Below, piece after piece: positions 1 to 6,944 of a stretch of DNA of 12,464 nt. Below the pieces are notes generated by a model. The model saw nothing but the letters and a program-made list of their open reading frames with translations, was not told the DNA's origin and made no database searches. The DNA is from Ruminococcaceae bacterium UBA7030 (GTDB lineage Bacteria > Bacillota > Clostridia > Oscillospirales > Acutalibacteraceae): contig DLBD01000098.1 in NCBI GenBank assembly GCA_002494125.1, positions 1 through 12,464 on the forward strand. The letters are read 5' to 3'. Both the position numbers and the translations under genes were made by a program. Within the stretch, counting starts at the first letter, position 1. Every line of letters begins with the position of its first letter.

Positions 1-587
1 ACCTGTGCGCCGTATTTGCCTACGATGTTAAAATAATATCTTCTTGCCTCGCAAGACCATCCCTCATCGGCGTCAAGTGCACCGAATTTGCCGAACGCGT
101 CAGCCGAGAAGAACACCTTGTCAGTCTTGTCATAGGTCATCATTACCTCCGGCCAGTGGACCATTGGCGCCATAATAAATGTGAGCGTGTGACTGCCAAG
201 CGAAAGCTCGCCGCCTTCAGTTACTGCGTCAACCTTGTTTACATCAAAATCACAAAACTGCGGGAGCATTTGCTTCGCCTTTGCTGAGCAGACAATTCTC
301 ATCTCAGGGAAAAGCTTTGCAAGTGCGGCAATGCTTCCCGAATGATCGGGTTCAATATGCTGCATAACAAGATAATCAACACTTCTTCCGTCAAGTGCAG
401 TCTTGAGATTGGCAAGCCATTCGTCAGTCTTTCTTTTGTCGACTGAATCCATAACGGCAACCTTTTCGTCAAGAATAAGATATGAGTTATAAGCCATTCC
501 CTCGGGGATTATATACTGGCTTTCGAAAAGGTCGAGCTCTCTGTCGTTAACTCCGATATATTTAATATCATCAGTAATAGTTATCAT
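1..587 (-). CDS. FprA-type flavodiiron protein (A-type flavoprotein), N-terminal part, cut by window edge
   Basis: Flavodiiron proteins are soluble enzymes that reduce O2 to water and/or NO to N2O in anaerobes, using a diiron site in an N-terminal metallo-beta-lactamase-like domain and FMN in a C-terminal flavodoxin domain. About 195 codons of the N-terminal domain are visible; the family is usually about 400 residues, so the flavodoxin half lies beyond position 1. I read the diiron ligands directly: H77-x-E79-x-D81-H82 in the run HIEPDHSG, H144 in MVHWPE, and D163 in SADAF, with 18 residues between H144 and D163 as the family requires. The start ATG (585-587, reverse strand) has GGAGG at 596-600, 8 nt upstream. 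A likely promoter lies just upstream, so it is probably expressed on its own. Family assignment is firm; the split between O2 and NO substrate cannot be read from this part. Confidence 0.95.
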   Translation of the reverse strand, partial: MITITDDIKYIGVNDRELDLFESQYIIPEGMAYNSYLILDEKVAVMDSVDKRKTDEWLANLKTALDGRSVDYLVMQHIEPDHSGSIAALAKLFPEMRIVCSAKAKQMLPQFCDFDVNKVDAVTEGGELSLGSHTLTFIMAPMVHWPEVMMTYDKTDKVFFSADAFGKFGALDADEGWSCEARRYYFNIVGKYGAQ

Positions 588-613
588 AATATATACCTCC
601 AAATAACAAGGAT

Positions 614-642
614 ATATTATCACAACTTTACCCATTAATCAA
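614..642 (-). promoter_or_regulatory. Probable sigma-A promoter of the flavodiiron protein gene
   Basis: On the minus strand there is a -35-like TTGATT (637-642), a 17-nt spacer and a -10-like TAATAT (614-619), about 27 nt upstream of the start codon. An overlapping GATAAT preceded by TGT gives an alternative extended -10 reading. The DUF4363 gene on the same strand ends at 650, and I see no terminator between, so read-through is also possible. Confidence 0.5.
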
Positions 643-649
643 CCTGATA

Positions 650-1027
650 TTACAAAATATTTTCAAGTGTTATCCTCTGATTGTTCTTTATTTGCTGCGC
701 CTGAATTTTCGCCGAAAGAAGTCTGCTTTCAAGCATTGTGTCATCATTTTGCGCAAGTGCTTTAAGCTCGTGAATAGAGACGCTCATATCATCAAGCGTT
801 TTGTTATGAATAATAAGAGAAAGAATTTTATACTGCTTTTGAAAATATGTGTCGAGGCTTTCACATTTTTTATAAGCGGTTTCGTAATCTCCTGCGTTTG
901 CGTATTCTTCTGCGCTGTCAATCAGGGCGCTTACCTCGTCATAGAAACAGTTCACCTTAACCTGCTCAAAAACACAAAATGAAATAATCATTGCTATAAA
1001 AAACAATGCGATATAAAGTCTTTTCAT
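650..1027 (-). CDS. DUF4363 family protein, small membrane-anchored protein
   Basis: A 125-residue protein with one hydrophobic segment at about residues 4-22, followed by a polar, largely helical remainder rich in Glu, Lys and Gln. This fits a signal anchor with a long helical or coiled extracytoplasmic part. There is no lipobox: the cysteine near residue 18 follows Phe. Size, architecture and position directly after a DUF421 gene match the uncharacterised DUF4363 family of Clostridia; this is from memory of the family, not a search. Its ATG overlaps the DUF421 stop by 4 nt (ATGA type), so the two are almost certainly co-translated and may form a complex. No biochemical function is known to me. 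The gene ends 62 nt before the flavodiiron protein start. Confidence 0.75.
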   Translation of the reverse strand: MKRLYIALFFIAMIISFCVFEQVKVNCFYDEVSALIDSAEEYANAGDYETAYKKCESLDTYFQKQYKILSLIIHNKTLDDMSVSIHELKALAQNDDTMLESRLLSAKIQAQQIKNNQRITLENIL

Positions 1028-1698
1028 ACCTTCTCCTTGTCGATTACAAATGTTTTGCCACTGTCGTCAACCGTCATAAGCATAATATCGCTTTCGTCCT
1101 TTCCTTCGCTTGTGAGAAGGAGTTTGATCTGAGCCTTGCTGATTTTTTCTTTGTTAAAGTATTCCTCAACCGCTTTGCCGTCCATAATGACCGTTATCGG
1201 CATTCCGTGCTCATCGGTTTTCAGCGAAATATCATTAGCGCAAAGCGGTTTGTACTGCGATTTGAGAAGAACTGAAATCTTGCCGTTTGTTTCAATAACG
1301 GCGTCCTCAATCTCATCAAGTGAAAAGCTGCCGGCTTGCCTGAGCGCGTCTACGAGGTCGTCAACCGTGAAGCGCATATCTTTCAGCAGTCGCTGATTTA
1401 GTTTTCCTCTTCGTATAATAAATATCGGTTTTCCTTGTATCAAATCCCGTAGTTTGTAGCTTTTCATTGATATCACTGCAACGATGATTTCAAGTGAAAT
1501 GAAAAGCAGTATCGGAATTGCGCAGTTTGCAAGCGGCATCGAATTGTCCTCAAGAGGCACGACTGCAACGGCGCTTAGTAAAATTGTAATTACGAGCTCA
1601 TGAGGCTTAAGCTCTCCGACTTGCCGCTTTCCCATAAGCCTTACTGCAACGATTACAAGAATGTATATTATTACAGAACGTATAAATATAATTGCCAT
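1024..1698 (-). CDS. DUF421 domain membrane protein, YetF/YdfS-like
   Basis: A 224-residue protein with hydrophobic segments at about residues 3-20, 35-50 and 58-77, then a soluble C-terminal region of roughly 145 residues. The RLMGKRQVGEL motif after the first membrane segment and the GKPIFIIRRGKLN segment after the third are hallmarks of DUF421 (YetF family). DUF421 proteins occur in the inner membrane of Bacillus spores, and the related 2Duf protein raises spore wet-heat resistance in strains carrying the spoVA2mob element; I infer a similar spore-membrane role here. Start ATG at 1696-1698 with GGGTGAT 3 nt upstream, matching the distal anti-Shine-Dalgarno region. It overlaps DUF4363 by 4 nt and is divergent from the ger operon across 73 nt. 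I could not identify its promoter with confidence. Confidence 0.9.
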   Translation of the reverse strand: MAIIFIRSVIIYILVIVAVRLMGKRQVGELKPHELVITILLSAVAVVPLEDNSMPLANCAIPILLFISLEIIVAVISMKSYKLRDLIQGKPIFIIRRGKLNQRLLKDMRFTVDDLVDALRQAGSFSLDEIEDAVIETNGKISVLLKSQYKPLCANDISLKTDEHGMPITVIMDGKAVEEYFNKEKISKAQIKLLLTSEGKDESDIMLMTVDDSGKTFVIDKEKV

Positions 1699-1771
1699 AT
1701 TATCACCCTTTTTATCTTGCGCAGAAATGAATAAAATATTTTCAACTGCAAAAAGTAAGATGGGTGATGCT

Positions 1772-3232
1772 ATGGAAAGGATATGTAAAAGCTATCTTGA
1801 AAACCTCCATAAAATCAAGAATGATTTTAATGACTGCTCGGATTTTAACATAAAGGAATTTGAAATTTCAAAAAAGAGAGCTTTTGTCGCAGTTATGGAC
1901 GGGCTAGTAAGCTCACTGGCGCTTTCGCAGCTTGTAATGTCGCCGCTTCTGAGCTTTGACGAAAAGGCAGAGGAAGATATAATACAGCAAATTAAATCCG
2001 GCGTTGTTCAAAATGTTGAGATGAGCGAGGTTGAGGATTTTGACAACGCTTATTATTTTCTTATGAGCGGTTTTGCAATTCTGATTGTCGACGGCTCCGA
2101 CAGGGGACTTGCGCTTGGTATTCAGGGCTGGGCGAAAAGAAACGTGTCCGACCCGTCAAACGAAGCAAACGTAAAGGGCGCAAAGGAGGGCTTTGTCGAA
2201 TGCCTTAACGACAATAAAGCGCTCCTTCGAAAAAGACTTAAAACAAGCCATCTTAAAATGCGCCAGCTCTGTATCGGCAAGACTGCTTCAACGGGTGTTG
2301 TTATCGCCTATATTGATAACAGAGCGCAGGCTGAACTTGTTGATGAAATTGAAAAAAGAATTACAGGTGCAGATTTTGACTGCCTTCTTGACTACGGTAT
2401 GCTTCTGCCGTTTCTCGATACGGATGTAAAATCGTTTTTCTCCTGCGTCGGAAACACGGAAAGACCTGATGTAGCGGTGTCAAAGCTTCTCGAAGGCAGA
2501 GTGGTAGTGCTTGTGGATTCAACGCCGTTTGCAATCTATCTTCCGTATCTTTTCAGCGATAATTTTCAGTCGCTTGACGACTACGATAATCCGCCGTTTT
2601 ATTCGGGATTTATACGGCTTATAAAGGCTTTCAGTTTTCTTCTTGCAGTTTTTCTTCCTGCAGTTTATGTTGCAGTCGGCACCTTCCATCAGGAGCTTAT
2701 GTCAACAAATCTTCTTTTTACAATCGCTGCTGAGGAGATTACAACTCCGTTCTCACTTATGACTGAGGCGCTTTTTCTTTTGATTTTTTACGAAATTATG
2801 AGAGAAGCAGGACTAAGACTGCCGAGAACAGTCGGACATGCCGTGTCGATTATCGGCGGTATTATAATCGGTGAAACAAGCGTTGAAGCCGGACTTATAG
2901 GGGCGCCGATGCTTGTAGTTGTTGCAATAACAGCTATTGCTTCATACGTAGTTTATCCGCTTTATGAAAGCGTGAGCGTAATTCGTTTTGCATTTATCCT
3001 TGCAGGAGGTATTGCCGGGCTTTACGGAATGATTATTCTTGCAGGTGTGATGTTTATAAATATTTGCGCTCTAAATCCATTCGGCACTCCGCTGAGCGCT
3101 CCGTTTTCACCTTATAATAAACGTTCGGGCGTTGATATGCTTTATCGGGCGAACTGGAAAATTCTTTCAAAAAGAAGGGTTAGAATAAATGAACTCAGAG
3201 GTGCGTCATTTGACACAGGCAAAACGAAATAA
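1772..3232 (+). CDS. GerA family spore germination receptor, A subunit
   Basis: The A subunit of a nutrient germinant receptor, located in the spore inner membrane and acting in germinant sensing with its B and C partners. With the start used here it has 486 residues, normal for the family. Residues 1 to about 275 form the hydrophilic N-terminal domain. From about residue 280 come the membrane segments, including the conserved EIMREAGLRLPR stretch near 340-350 followed by the Gly-rich GHAVSIIGGIIIGE helix, and near the C-terminus the family PFSPYNK motif. I chose ATG 1772 because GGGTGATG sits just upstream and the protein then begins as GerA proteins usually do; in-frame ATGs at 1661, 1727 and 1760 would add 37, 15 or 4 residues and have poorer ribosome-binding sites. 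The germinant cannot be predicted. Confidence 0.95.
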   Translation: MERICKSYLENLHKIKNDFNDCSDFNIKEFEISKKRAFVAVMDGLVSSLALSQLVMSPLLSFDEKAEEDIIQQIKSGVVQNVEMSEVEDFDNAYYFLMSGFAILIVDGSDRGLALGIQGWAKRNVSDPSNEANVKGAKEGFVECLNDNKALLRKRLKTSHLKMRQLCIGKTASTGVVIAYIDNRAQAELVDEIEKRITGADFDCLLDYGMLLPFLDTDVKSFFSCVGNTERPDVAVSKLLEGRVVVLVDSTPFAIYLPYLFSDNFQSLDDYDNPPFYSGFIRLIKAFSFLLAVFLPAVYVAVGTFHQELMSTNLLFTIAAEEITTPFSLMTEALFLLIFYEIMREAGLRLPRTVGHAVSIIGGIIIGETSVEAGLIGAPMLVVVAITAIASYVVYPLYESVSVIRFAFILAGGIAGLYGMIILAGVMFINICALNPFGTPLSAPFSPYNKRSGVDMLYRANWKILSKRRVRINELRGASFDTGKTK

Positions 3233-4253
3233 AATTGCGTCGCTCAGCATTTTTTATATCCTTTTTGTGAGTAAGGCAGCAGTCATCATTACAACGAGGC
3301 AGCAGGGACAGGGCGGTTATATGACAAAGGATATTCTTGCGGCGCTTCTTTTGTCTATTCCTGTTTCTCTTCTCCTTTCAATTCCGGTGATTATGTGTGT
3401 GAAGGGCGGAAAAAACCCTCTAAAAAACAAATTTGTTTCAAGACTTTACAGCCTTTATTTTATTTTCATTGCAGGCGTTAATGCGTATAATTTTTCTGTC
3501 TTTGCATCAGAAGTTCTGGGCAATTTTTCAAAAGCGGTGCTTTTTGCCGTATTGATTAGCATATGCGCTGCATACTGCGCAAGTTTGGGCATAGAAAGTA
3601 TTGCAAGGTTTTCTGCATTTGCGTTTGTTATTTTTTCTGTTGCGGCGGCGCTTTTATGTCTGCTGAATATTAATGCTCTCGACGGTATAAATGTTTTTCC
3701 TCTGTTCTTTTCGGGTAAAACAATTTTAAGAGATACGTTTGTTATATCCTGCTCGTTTAGTGAGCTTGCGGTGTTTCTGACGCTTGTCCCATTCACTAAA
3801 AGCAGGGAGGTAAGGTGCTTCGTATTTTTTGATGTTTCAATGCTTGTGCTTTCGTTTGTTATGATTGTTTTTGCATTTGCGGTTATGGGTGAAGGCTTTT
3901 TTCTGTTTGATTATCCGGTGTTCGCTCTTTCTCAGACTGCGGGTATGGGCGGACTTGAACGGCTCGACGCTTTGTTTACCTCAACTTTTACCTTCGGCAT
4001 TTTTCTTCGCAGCGTTACAGCTTTGTTTTGCGCCTCAAAAAGTCTTGAACTAAAGGACAACAAAAGGGCTGTTGTTATAACCTGCGGCGCAAGTGTTCTT
4101 CTGTCATTTTTAATGAACAGACTTGAACCTTTGAACGATGTCAAGAGCGGGGTATCGGTTGCGCTTTTTATTGCTTTTTGCGTGGTGATACCTATACTAA
4201 GCCTTATGTTAAGAAAAAGAAATGCGGGTGATGAATTAATTGAAAGCATTTAG
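3189..4253 (+). CDS. GerB family spore germination receptor, B subunit (APC-type permease fold)
   Basis: A hydrophobic 354-residue protein with about ten predicted membrane segments, the usual size and architecture of GerAB/GerKB-type proteins. In Bacillus this subunit binds the nutrient germinant within an amino-acid-permease-like fold. Identification rests on operon position between the A and C subunits, length, hydrophobicity and the N-terminal pattern; I do not see a single diagnostic motif. The gene begins inside ger(x)A (44-nt overlap), indicating tight translational coupling. ATG 3189 has AAGGG 9 nt upstream. An alternative is TTG 3210 with AGAGGTG (3197-3203) 6 nt upstream, which would remove seven residues. 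The C-terminus overlaps ger(x)C by 14 nt. Confidence 0.88.
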   Translation: MNSEVRHLTQAKRNKIASLSIFYILFVSKAAVIITTRQQGQGGYMTKDILAALLLSIPVSLLLSIPVIMCVKGGKNPLKNKFVSRLYSLYFIFIAGVNAYNFSVFASEVLGNFSKAVLFAVLISICAAYCASLGIESIARFSAFAFVIFSVAAALLCLLNINALDGINVFPLFFSGKTILRDTFVISCSFSELAVFLTLVPFTKSREVRCFVFFDVSMLVLSFVMIVFAFAVMGEGFFLFDYPVFALSQTAGMGGLERLDALFTSTFTFGIFLRSVTALFCASKSLELKDNKRAVVITCGASVLLSFLMNRLEPLNDVKSGVSVALFIAFCVVIPILSLMLRKRNAGDELIESI

Positions 4254-5334
4254 AATAAGCGTTTGTATTATGGTTGTGTGCGCTGTTTTTTCCTCCTTCT
4301 TTTCACCGCTTCATCTTAAGGATCTTGTGGTAACGGAGGCTGTCGGTTTGGACAAAAGCGACAGCGGAATATCACTTTGTGTTCAGCTGCTCAATACAAA
4401 TGCCGTTTCAACGAAAGCAGAAGCAAACCAAAGTAATTCAACCATTACCCTTCAAAGTGAGTGCAAAAGCATAACGCAGGGTTTTGAGAGAATACAGACC
4501 GCACTTTCAAAAAATATGTATTTCGGTCATAACAAGCTTTTTGCAATCAGCGCCGAGTGTGCGCAAGGCGGAGCGTTCAAAAATCTTCCGTATTCTATTT
4601 CAAGCCTTGATTCACGCTCGGATATTGCTCTGTGCATAACAAGGTGCGAGGCTTTAACTGTTCTTAAAAGCGAGGAAAATAACGCCCGTGTGCCGTGCGA
4701 GAGTATAATTAATCTTATAAAAAGCAACGAAAAAAACGGAACAAGTATTTATGTTAGCGCTGTTGAAGCGCTGAATGTTTTTGAAAATGAAACCGATGAC
4801 CTTATCCTTCCGGTTCTTGATTACAGCAAAGAGGATAAGGCGTGCTTTTGCCCTTCGCTCGCTTTGTTTGATTCTGACAGGCTTGTCCGTTTTGCTGACG
4901 GAGAAAACGCAAACGGTATACTGCTTATTATCGGCAGACTCAGCCGGTGCAGTATGGAGCTTGAAACGAATGAGCTTGGCAAAGTGACCGTTGAGCTTAC
5001 TAATATAAAAACAAAAAATGACACAAATATCATAGGTGATGATGTTATATTTAGTACAAATCTTTCCTTTAAGGTGAATGTCATATCCTGCGAAAGAAAG
5101 GGCGTGGGCGAGCTTTCAAAAGAAGATACAAAACTTATTTATAAAAAAACGGAGGAGCAGGTTGAAAACCTTTGCAAAAGCTCCTTTGACCTTTGCACTA
5201 AATGCGGATGCGACTGCTTTAAGTGCGCACGTCGTTTGTCGAAACAAAATCCAAAGGCGTACCTGTCGGTAAAAGATGACTGGGATAATTATTTTGCAAA
5301 TGCAAAAGCGGATATTACAGCCTGCGCCGAGTGA
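4240..5334 (+). CDS. Ger(x)C family germinant receptor C subunit, lipobox absent, cysteine-rich
   Basis: A 364-residue protein in the C position of the receptor operon. GerC subunits are normally lipoproteins on the outer face of the spore inner membrane. Family features: VVTEAVGLDKSD just after the N-terminal hydrophobic segment (usual pattern close to 'iv.giGiD'), the FGHNKLFAI segment near residue 90, and a C-terminal KDDWDNYF stretch like the conserved end of GerC. The start is TTG 4240, since an in-frame TAA lies immediately before it; GGGTGAT lies 8 nt upstream. Odd points: the N-terminal hydrophobic segment (about residues 5-25) has no acceptable lipobox cysteine (C9 and C14 lack a small residue at -1), and I count 19 cysteines, five of them clustered at residues 319-329. 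It may be anchored by an uncleaved helix instead of lipid. Confidence 0.85.
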   Translation: MKAFRISVCIMVVCAVFSSFFSPLHLKDLVVTEAVGLDKSDSGISLCVQLLNTNAVSTKAEANQSNSTITLQSECKSITQGFERIQTALSKNMYFGHNKLFAISAECAQGGAFKNLPYSISSLDSRSDIALCITRCEALTVLKSEENNARVPCESIINLIKSNEKNGTSIYVSAVEALNVFENETDDLILPVLDYSKEDKACFCPSLALFDSDRLVRFADGENANGILLIIGRLSRCSMELETNELGKVTVELTNIKTKNDTNIIGDDVIFSTNLSFKVNVISCERKGVGELSKEDTKLIYKKTEEQVENLCKSSFDLCTKCGCDCFKCARRLSKQNPKAYLSVKDDWDNYFANAKADITACAE

Positions 5335-5444
5335 AAAATCTCGGCTGCAGAGTCGCTTTTATCCCTGCTCATAAAGCATACTGCAGCAGGTACGGCAATA
5401 CTCAACACAAGCATAATGGCGTATATTATTGCAAATTTTTTCAC
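5289..5444 (-). CDS. Candidate small membrane protein ORF; N-terminus resembles that of SpoIID (possible remnant)
   Basis: On the minus strand a GTG (5442-5444) is preceded by AAGGAG (5455-5460) at 10 nt and opens a 51-codon frame ending at TAA 5289-5291. The protein begins MKKFAIIYAIMLVLSIAVPA: two lysines, then a hydrophobic helix to about residue 24, then a polar stretch. This is the shape of an N-terminal anchor and recalls the start of SpoIID-type proteins, but the catalytic domain is absent. The last 15 or so codons run antisense through the 3' end of gerC, so the frame may be the 5' stub of a deleted gene rather than an intact one. It could also be a genuine small membrane protein or chance. 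The minus strand upstream has CATATATT (5473-5480), loosely sigma-E-like, but the region is AT-rich. Confidence 0.35.
   Translation of the reverse strand: MKKFAIIYAIMLVLSIAVPAAVCFMSRDKSDSAAEIFHSAQAVISAFAFAK
5322..5350 (+). terminator. Hairpin spanning the gerC stop codon, weak terminator candidate
   Basis: CTGC-GCCGAG (5322-5331) pairs with CTCGGC-T-GCAG (5340-5350): ten base pairs with one bulged T and an 8-nt loop that contains the gerC TGA. A run of four T follows only at 5357-5360, so it is not a classic intrinsic terminator. It may still protect the 3' end or attenuate transcription from the ger operon; it is the only stable stem I see between gerC and the citrate synthase promoter. Confidence 0.35.
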
Positions 5445-5458
5445 AAAAACCCATCTCC

Positions 5459-5487
5459 TTGACTTTAACTTAAAATATATGTATAAT
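5459..5487 (+). promoter_or_regulatory. Strong sigma-A promoter for the citrate synthase operon
   Basis: TTGACT (5459-5464), a 17-nt spacer and a perfect TATAAT (5482-5487). The predicted start of transcription is near 5494, giving an AT-rich leader of about 70 nt before the citrate synthase ATG at 5564. No stable leader structure is evident. The -35 element overlaps the Shine-Dalgarno region of the small antisense frame on the other strand, so the two could not be used freely at the same time. Confidence 0.85.
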
Positions 5488-5563
5488 AAAATGAATTACT
5501 ATTTATTATATTAAAATATTTTCTTTTTTAGAATATTAAGCGTAAAAGAAAGGAGTTTTGATT

Positions 5564-6940
5564 ATGCCATCAAGCTATATTTCACCAATTTCAATGGATG
5601 CGCTTTCAAGTCTTTGTCAGGAGCTTGACAAAAATAATGAGATAAAAAAGTCTGACTATGAAAAATATCACGTAAAAAGAGGACTTCGTAATGAGGACAG
5701 CACCGGCGTTATGGCGGGCCTTACCCGCATATGCTCAGTTGAGGGTTATTTCATCCTCGACGGTGAAAGAGTGCCTAAGGAAGGTAAGCTTTCTTACAGG
5801 GGATATAACATCAATGATATTGTAAATGGCTGTATCAGCGACGGAAGATTCGGATTTGAAGAGGTTGTATGGCTTCTTCTTTTCGGCACGCTTCCGACTT
5901 CAGGTCAGCTTGCAAGTCTTCATGAGGTGCTTGCGGAGTGCAGAGCGCTCCCCGACGAATTTGTCGAGGACATTATTATGAAGCACGCTTCAAAGGACAT
6001 TATGAATAAGATTTCGAGATGTGTTATGGCGCTTTATTCATACGACGAAAACCCTGACGACACATCAATTCCGAATGTTCTTCGTCAGTCGCTCCAGCTT
6101 ATTGCGCAGGTACCGACAATTATGAATAGTGCTTATCAGGTTAAGAGAAGGGCATTTGACGACAAGACAATGTTCCTTCACCCGATAAGAAAGGAACAGT
6201 CAACTGCCGAGTATATTCTCAATCAGCTTAGAGCAGACAAAAAGTTCAGCGAGGAGGAAGCAAGGCTTCTTGACATCTGTCTTATGCTTCACGCTGACCA
6301 CGGCGGAGGTAACAACTCCACCTTCTCAACAAGAGTTCTTACCTCGAGCGGAACAGATACATATTCTGCAATCACAGCCGGCTTCGGTTCCCTTAAAGGA
6401 CCGAAACACGGCGGCGCAAACCTTCGTGTTGCAAGGCAGATGGACGAAATTATGGCAAAGGTTGCAGACCCTACCGATGAGGCGCAGGTTAAGGATTATC
6501 TTGTAAAGGTGCTAAAAAAAGAAGAGGGCGACGGCTCAGGGCTTATCTATGGTATGGGACATGCGGTTTATACAAAGTCCGACCCGAGAGCAGTTATCCT
6601 TAAGGAAAATGCAAGAAAGCTTGCATATGAAAAGGGATATGAAAAAGAATTTCGTACCCTTGAAAATATTGAGCTTCTCACACCTGGTGTTTTTGCCGAG
6701 ATCAGGGGAATTGAAAAGACGATGTGCGCTAACGTTGATCTTTATTCGGGACTTGTATATAAGGTTCTTGGAATTCCGCAGGATTTATTTACTCCGCTTT
6801 TTGCAACTGCAAGGATTGCGGGATGGTGCGCTCACAGGCTTGAAGAGCTTACCTCGGGAGGTAAGATTATACGTCCTGCTTATAAGAGTGTAAGCAAGCC
6901 AAGAGCATACATCCAGATAGACAACAGAACCGAGGGCTGA
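5564..6940 (+). CDS. Citrate synthase (Si type; citrate/2-methylcitrate synthase family)
   Basis: Condenses acetyl-CoA with oxaloacetate to give citrate, the first step towards 2-oxoglutarate and glutamate in an anaerobe with an incomplete TCA cycle. The protein has 458 residues, longer than the roughly 430 of enterobacterial GltA but in line with clostridial homologues, with an N-terminal extension. The catalytic triad is visible: H282 in GPKHGGAN, H333 in GMGHAVYTKSDPR (matching the family signature) and D392 in NVDLYSG. LHADHGGGN near residues 242-250 is also typical. I chose ATG 5564 because AAAGGAG lies 8 nt upstream; a TTG two codons earlier is too close to it. It heads a probable operon, with the next gene starting 4 nt after its stop. 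Use of propionyl-CoA instead of acetyl-CoA cannot be excluded from sequence alone. Confidence 0.96.
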   Translation: MPSSYISPISMDALSSLCQELDKNNEIKKSDYEKYHVKRGLRNEDSTGVMAGLTRICSVEGYFILDGERVPKEGKLSYRGYNINDIVNGCISDGRFGFEEVVWLLLFGTLPTSGQLASLHEVLAECRALPDEFVEDIIMKHASKDIMNKISRCVMALYSYDENPDDTSIPNVLRQSLQLIAQVPTIMNSAYQVKRRAFDDKTMFLHPIRKEQSTAEYILNQLRADKKFSEEEARLLDICLMLHADHGGGNNSTFSTRVLTSSGTDTYSAITAGFGSLKGPKHGGANLRVARQMDEIMAKVADPTDEAQVKDYLVKVLKKEEGDGSGLIYGMGHAVYTKSDPRAVILKENARKLAYEKGYEKEFRTLENIELLTPGVFAEIRGIEKTMCANVDLYSGLVYKVLGIPQDLFTPLFATARIAGWCAHRLEELTSGGKIIRPAYKSVSKPRAYIQIDNRTEG

Positions 6941-6944
6941 TAAA

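Noticed and set aside
692..1396. Plus-strand open frames across 692-982, 1006-1275 and 1136-1396
   Set aside because: They are antisense to the well-supported DUF4363 and DUF421 genes and show no family features or ribosome-binding sites.
654..1745. Identical 13-mer AAAATATTTTCAA at 654-666 and 1733-1745, with a shorter copy (AAAATATTTTC) at 5513-5523
   Set aside because: The core is a simple AT palindrome in AT-rich intergenic or gene-end sequence; three copies can arise by chance and do not share a consistent position relative to promoters.
1728..1757. TGAATA before ger(x)A as the -35 of a sigma-G promoter
   Set aside because: The -35 fits the sigma-G/sigma-F consensus, but nothing at the right distance resembles CATACTA, and the start of transcription would fall almost on the ribosome-binding site.
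5564..6940. Citrate synthase as horizontally acquired
   Set aside because: Codon usage and base composition look like the neighbouring genes and no mobile element borders it.
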